A stretch of DNA of 64,000 bases from assembly GCA_014871385.1 (NCBI GenBank), contig CM026427.1, positions 15,322,930 to 15,386,929 on the forward strand, written 5' to 3'. The notes under the pieces are model-generated. The model did not search any database and was not told the DNA's origin. It saw only the letters and a program-made list of their open reading frames with translations. Origin of the DNA: Ceratodon purpureus. Taxonomy: Eukaryota > Streptophyta > Bryopsida > Pseudoditrichales > Ditrichaceae. Positions 60,423 to 64,000 of the stretch are shown piece by piece; positions within the stretch are counted from its first letter, which is position 1; the number at the start of each line of letters is the position of its first letter. Made by a program: the position numbers and the translations under genes.

Positions 60423-62964
60423 TCAAAGCGCGTCAAAGTCTTCTGCCTGAGTGATTTGAGTAATTGCCCGCTGCAACGAACGGGCCGCAGAGACTTCGGG
60501 TTCTTCGATTGGGGCGTCCTCCTCGTCATCCTCGAAGTCGTCTCCGGATTCTTCGTCATCTTCGTCGCTGCCGCATCCCCCTGCAGCGCCTTCAGCCACG
60601 GCTGCTGGTAAGACAGACTCTCCTGTAGGTCCAGTTGGATGTGCGGCATCTTGCTGGTCGCGGTAAATTAGTCTTGTTGCGTTGACAGGGCCAGAGGCAC
60701 TGAGATTGTCGTCACTGTCAGCCTCCACGACACGGCGCGATCGAGCCTCTTTTAAACAAATTACCTTCCACTCGCTGTCGGTGATGTCATCTACGAAATA
60801 CACCTGAGGCACATTGAACACAAGATTATCAGTGCTACGGGATATAGAAATATTGGCTGCTACCTTCGAAACCGTACTACACAGTGTTTGGAGGCGGAGC
60901 AACGTACCTGCTTGGCGTGAACCGGAAGAATGTAAGGCTCCACCGCCGGCGTCTGTCTGGCAGCAATTCTCGCTAGCCAAAAGCCATTCTCGTCACGTCG
61001 TATGCACCGTGCTCCCGCGAGGTCAGGTTTAACCCATGAACATTTTAACGTCGTCCATTGTATGTGCCCATACTCAAGTTGCACAATATCCTTAACGATA
61101 CCAATGTACAGAAGATCCGCCTGAACAGGGCGACGATCGACCGTCGACGACCTGCATTCCTGGTTGATCACGGCTAAGACACCAGAATCGAATGTAACAT
61201 TGCCTGGGCCAATTTCTTCGTCGACGCGGAAATGATATCCGTACGCGGACATTGAGCAGTAGTGCTTCACTCTTGGCGATGGAAGCATCGCCATCGTTGC
61301 GAGATCAATGTGCACTAAACCGCCTTCCCGTCTCATAATCATGACCTTGTCGTGGAGCCATGACCCAAATGTTTGGAAGCGCCTGTTTCGCCCTGTTTCG
61401 TACCTAACCCTAATAGCCTCGTATTCCCTGTACAAGTTGACAACACCTCAACCGGATAGTGAGTAAACCGACGTGTTCGATTAGTATCCACTGCGGGCTT
61501 CCAAACTTCGGACTCTGTAACTTCCAAGTGTTCCTCACACTAGCAGGTACCGTTAGTGAGGTAAATCATAGTAAAATGCTTAAACCTCATCTACAGAGAA
61601 TGTTCGAATATACTCAAGGGGAGGCCATGTAACTGCATCATGTGTGCAACAGCTCGTCCTTGCATCGACAGTATCAAATAAAAAGCAGAAGGAAATAGAG
61701 TATACAGATTTCAAGTTGCCAAAGTGTGACCACTCTGTACACTACAAATCAGAGAGTAAACAATCCGACATTCCTGTGGAATCTATGACAGAATATTCAG
61801 AGTAACAAATGTAAATACATACCCATACCTCTCAACAGAAAATAAGAATGCAATGTTCTTCCACTCGAAATAGACTCTGGCAGGAACAGGAAAAAAATTT
61901 AAAGCTGTTCCCAAAACATACGTCCAAACAACTACTGCGACATAACTGTTTATCGCGACCACAATAACTGGATACTTCACAAGACCGTGGACAACGAAGG
62001 AGTCGACGTCCTGCGTGGTAGAGCATTCACATTTGGGATAGGGAGTGGACTGTTACCCCAGAAATGGAGATGTCACGGCCGAGTGTCGAATTATATGCTC
62101 GTGAACCTCCTGTAATGCAGGTCTATCCCACACACGTTCCTGGGGGTTGCCCTCAAGTACCTCTCCACAGTCCTTGTCGTCTTCGTCAATGCTCCACATT
62201 GTTCGAACAGCTCCCGGGTACATTTGGAAGTGCTCTGTTGCGAAACCTATCGCCTCTTCAAACATGTAGCCCTGAGCTATCGAACCCTCTGGCCTTGCTC
62301 TGTTTCGAATAAGCCCCTTCATGTGTCCGAGGTGCCTCTCGACTCCGTACATCCACCTCGTGTGGACAGTACCACACCAGTACAACTCTCTGGGCAAATG
62401 CAGAACTAGGTGTTGCATGACATTCCAGTAACCTGGGGGGAAGTATATTTCAAGCATCGCCATTGTCTCAGCAACGTATACCTGAAAAGGACCGAGATCT
62501 CTCCTCCTGATGACCTTTGCACAAATTCTCTTGAAGCAGTGGCCAAGGCGGATTATTGCTACACGGAGACCCTCTGGTAAGAGACCCCTAATGCATGCTG
62601 GAAGGATTTCTTGGAGCAAAATGTGCCAGTCATGGCTCTTCATAAACTGTAGCGTCTTCTTCTCCATGTTCACTAATTTTTTGAAGTTGCTGCAGTGATT
62701 CGTGGGCGTGCGACAGGATCTTATTGCCTCTAGCAACTTCACTTTATCCTCTTCGCTCAGAACATATGGTGCGGGCGGCTTCTGATAGCCGCCACTACCG
62801 TCCTGCTCCTGCAAATGCAGGTTCTGCATAACTCCTGCCTCGGCCATATCCTTACGAACATTGACGGTGTCGCTCTCCCCTAGCAGAAATGCCATGGTCG
62901 ATGCAGCCACGTTTTTCTCGATGTGCATGACATCAAGTGTGTTTCTGACTGGTAGATGCTGCAC
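60423..62964 (-). CDS. CACTA (En/Spm) tnp2-type transposase, C-terminal half
   Basis: The exon at about 62053-62964 carries the DUF4218 region of plant CACTA transposases: LDVMHIEKNVAAS, then FPPGYWNVMQHLVLHLPREL, RWMYGVERHLGHMK and ARPEGSIAQGYMFEEA. The exon at 60908 to about 61428 is the DUF4216 region (SAYGYHF, FDSGVLAVI, YIGIVKDIVQLEYG, KCSWV) and ends HAKQ. It splices in phase from 60908 to 60803, giving QVYFVDDITDSEWKV, then an acidic tail to a stop at 60423. Acceptor AG sites precede both large exons. No internal stop was seen in these parts. The catalytic N-terminal half should lie right of 62964 and was not recognised, so the gene may be partial. Such proteins cut at CACTA ends and could mobilise non-autonomous copies. 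Confidence 0.85.
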
Positions 62965-64000
62965 ATAGCCACTTTTACATGTTAGATTACACGTTCCGCA
63001 TCACGACATTCAACCACCATGTCCAAACTGACCCGAACCATTACTTACCGTACGGGTAGGAGATTGACCCGTCAACTATATCTGACAGCAAAACATTTTT
63101 CAATACGAGGTTCCTCAAATCAGTTGTCCACGTTTGCAGACCTCCTGACTATCACAATTCTGGAATGAGTGTAGCATTGACCAGAGCAAACTCTCCATGT
63201 CCGCATTGAGATCCGGCAGTTGAGTCGGGTGGCACAAGCGCCTCATACTACTACGCTGGCATACACTGTTTAAACAATAAATATTAGGAGGGTGCCCAAG
63301 GTGTACGATACTGGAGGTCAGGCCGGAGGTCATGCCCTTGCATGAGGAAGTGTAATGCAGATGACTTGGCCCCTAAGTAGCACCCGAAAAAGTCAGTATC
63401 CTAGAAATACTGGCTGATTTTCAATTCATGTACGACTTAGAGATGGTTACTTCGAAAGAAGGAACCAACTGGCTCCTTCGACAGGAACACGTGGTCATTC
63501 CGTCGGTGCCTCTGCACTCGGATGCCACTACTGCATCCCACGTCTGTTTCAATGGGGTTATTTGCCCATACTACAGATGGGTCCACTTCAACATCGATCG
63601 AGAACAGGGCTCTACACATTGACTGCACTGCCCTACACGTTGAGGACGAAAAAAAATTTAACCTGGAAAGCTATGGGATGCAAATACATCACGGAAGGAG
63701 GGGCCTCCCTTCTAGGGCCACACAGTACACATTCTGTGTTTCAAGATACGGGAAGTTGAACCCCGCTCATGATTAAAGAAACCGGGCACTCTACAACCGA
63801 CAGAAAACTGTAACGATAGAACAACACACACAACTCAATCCGAAGACACTTCTAAACATGAGCTACCATGGCGAAAATCAATATGAAAAAATTATTGTAG
63901 GACAAGGGATACCGTGATACCATGCTTAACGCTAATGGTCTGAGAGGTTCATTACAGGATGATATCAGCATTCTACGGGAGAGTGGTTTTTTTCGGTTTA
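62965..64000. other. Region upstream of the tnp2-type exons
   Basis: Minus-strand open stretches at 63115-63333 and 63437-63628 could be remains of the transposase N-terminal part, but no motif confirms this. The rest shows nothing recognisable up to the window edge. Confidence 0.3.

Noticed and set aside
1..64000. Possibility of bacterial or organelle DNA
   Set aside because: Spliced nuclear genes, plant transposon families with target duplications and absence of operon structure argue against it.

Overview
The window is nuclear DNA from a land plant. Genes have many short GT-AG introns, and the intergenic DNA is AT-rich and packed with plant-type transposons. A PAS-type hybrid histidine kinase like the PHK kinases known from mosses, liverworts and Selaginella points to a non-seed plant, most likely a bryophyte; this is inference, and no species is claimed. 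No rRNA, tRNA, CRISPR array or bacterial operon was recognised.

Layout: (1) 1-2222, minus: 5' part of a complex I NDUFA9-like gene running off the left edge. (2) 2.2-8.7 kb: AT-rich DNA with a decayed Tc1-like transposase, a hairpin, a TTAA-flanked MITE and unassigned ORF fragments. (3) 8733-10646, minus: a six-exon histidine phosphotransfer gene (AHP/HPT). (4) 10.7-18.8 kb: noncoding DNA with a second TTAA element and a broken Cys/His-rich reading frame. (5) 18798-23993, minus: an 11-exon PAS-PAS-hybrid histidine kinase. The kinase and the phosphotransfer protein are consecutive steps of one kind of His-Asp phosphorelay and lie about 8 kb apart on one strand. (6) 24-35.6 kb: a 1280-bp CACTA element carrying a Rab18/RABC fragment, a 997-bp hAT element and a third TTAA element. 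(7) 35629-46964: a Ty3/gypsy retrotransposon on the minus strand with matching 711-bp LTRs, a 5-bp target duplication, gag, pol and a long third ORF after integrase; its pol is split by a 1868-bp CACTA element. (8) 48497-50670, plus: a complete six-exon UBLCP1 phosphatase gene, followed on the opposite strand by a truncated DUF3054 gene. (9) 53-64 kb: a B3-domain gene (partial as seen), a decayed limit-dextrinase (pullulanase) fragment and the C-terminal half of a CACTA tnp2-type transposase gene.

Complete, probably functional host genes are AHP, the PAS kinase and UBLCP1; NDUFA9 is intact as far as it can be seen. Most of the rest is mobile DNA or gene debris. The points most worth following are the third ORF of the gypsy element, the Rab fragment captured by a CACTA element, the TTAA-flanked (piggyBac-like) family, and the close placing of two phosphorelay genes. 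Exon boundaries were worked out by hand from splice sites, reading phase and remembered family patterns; no alignment or database search was run.
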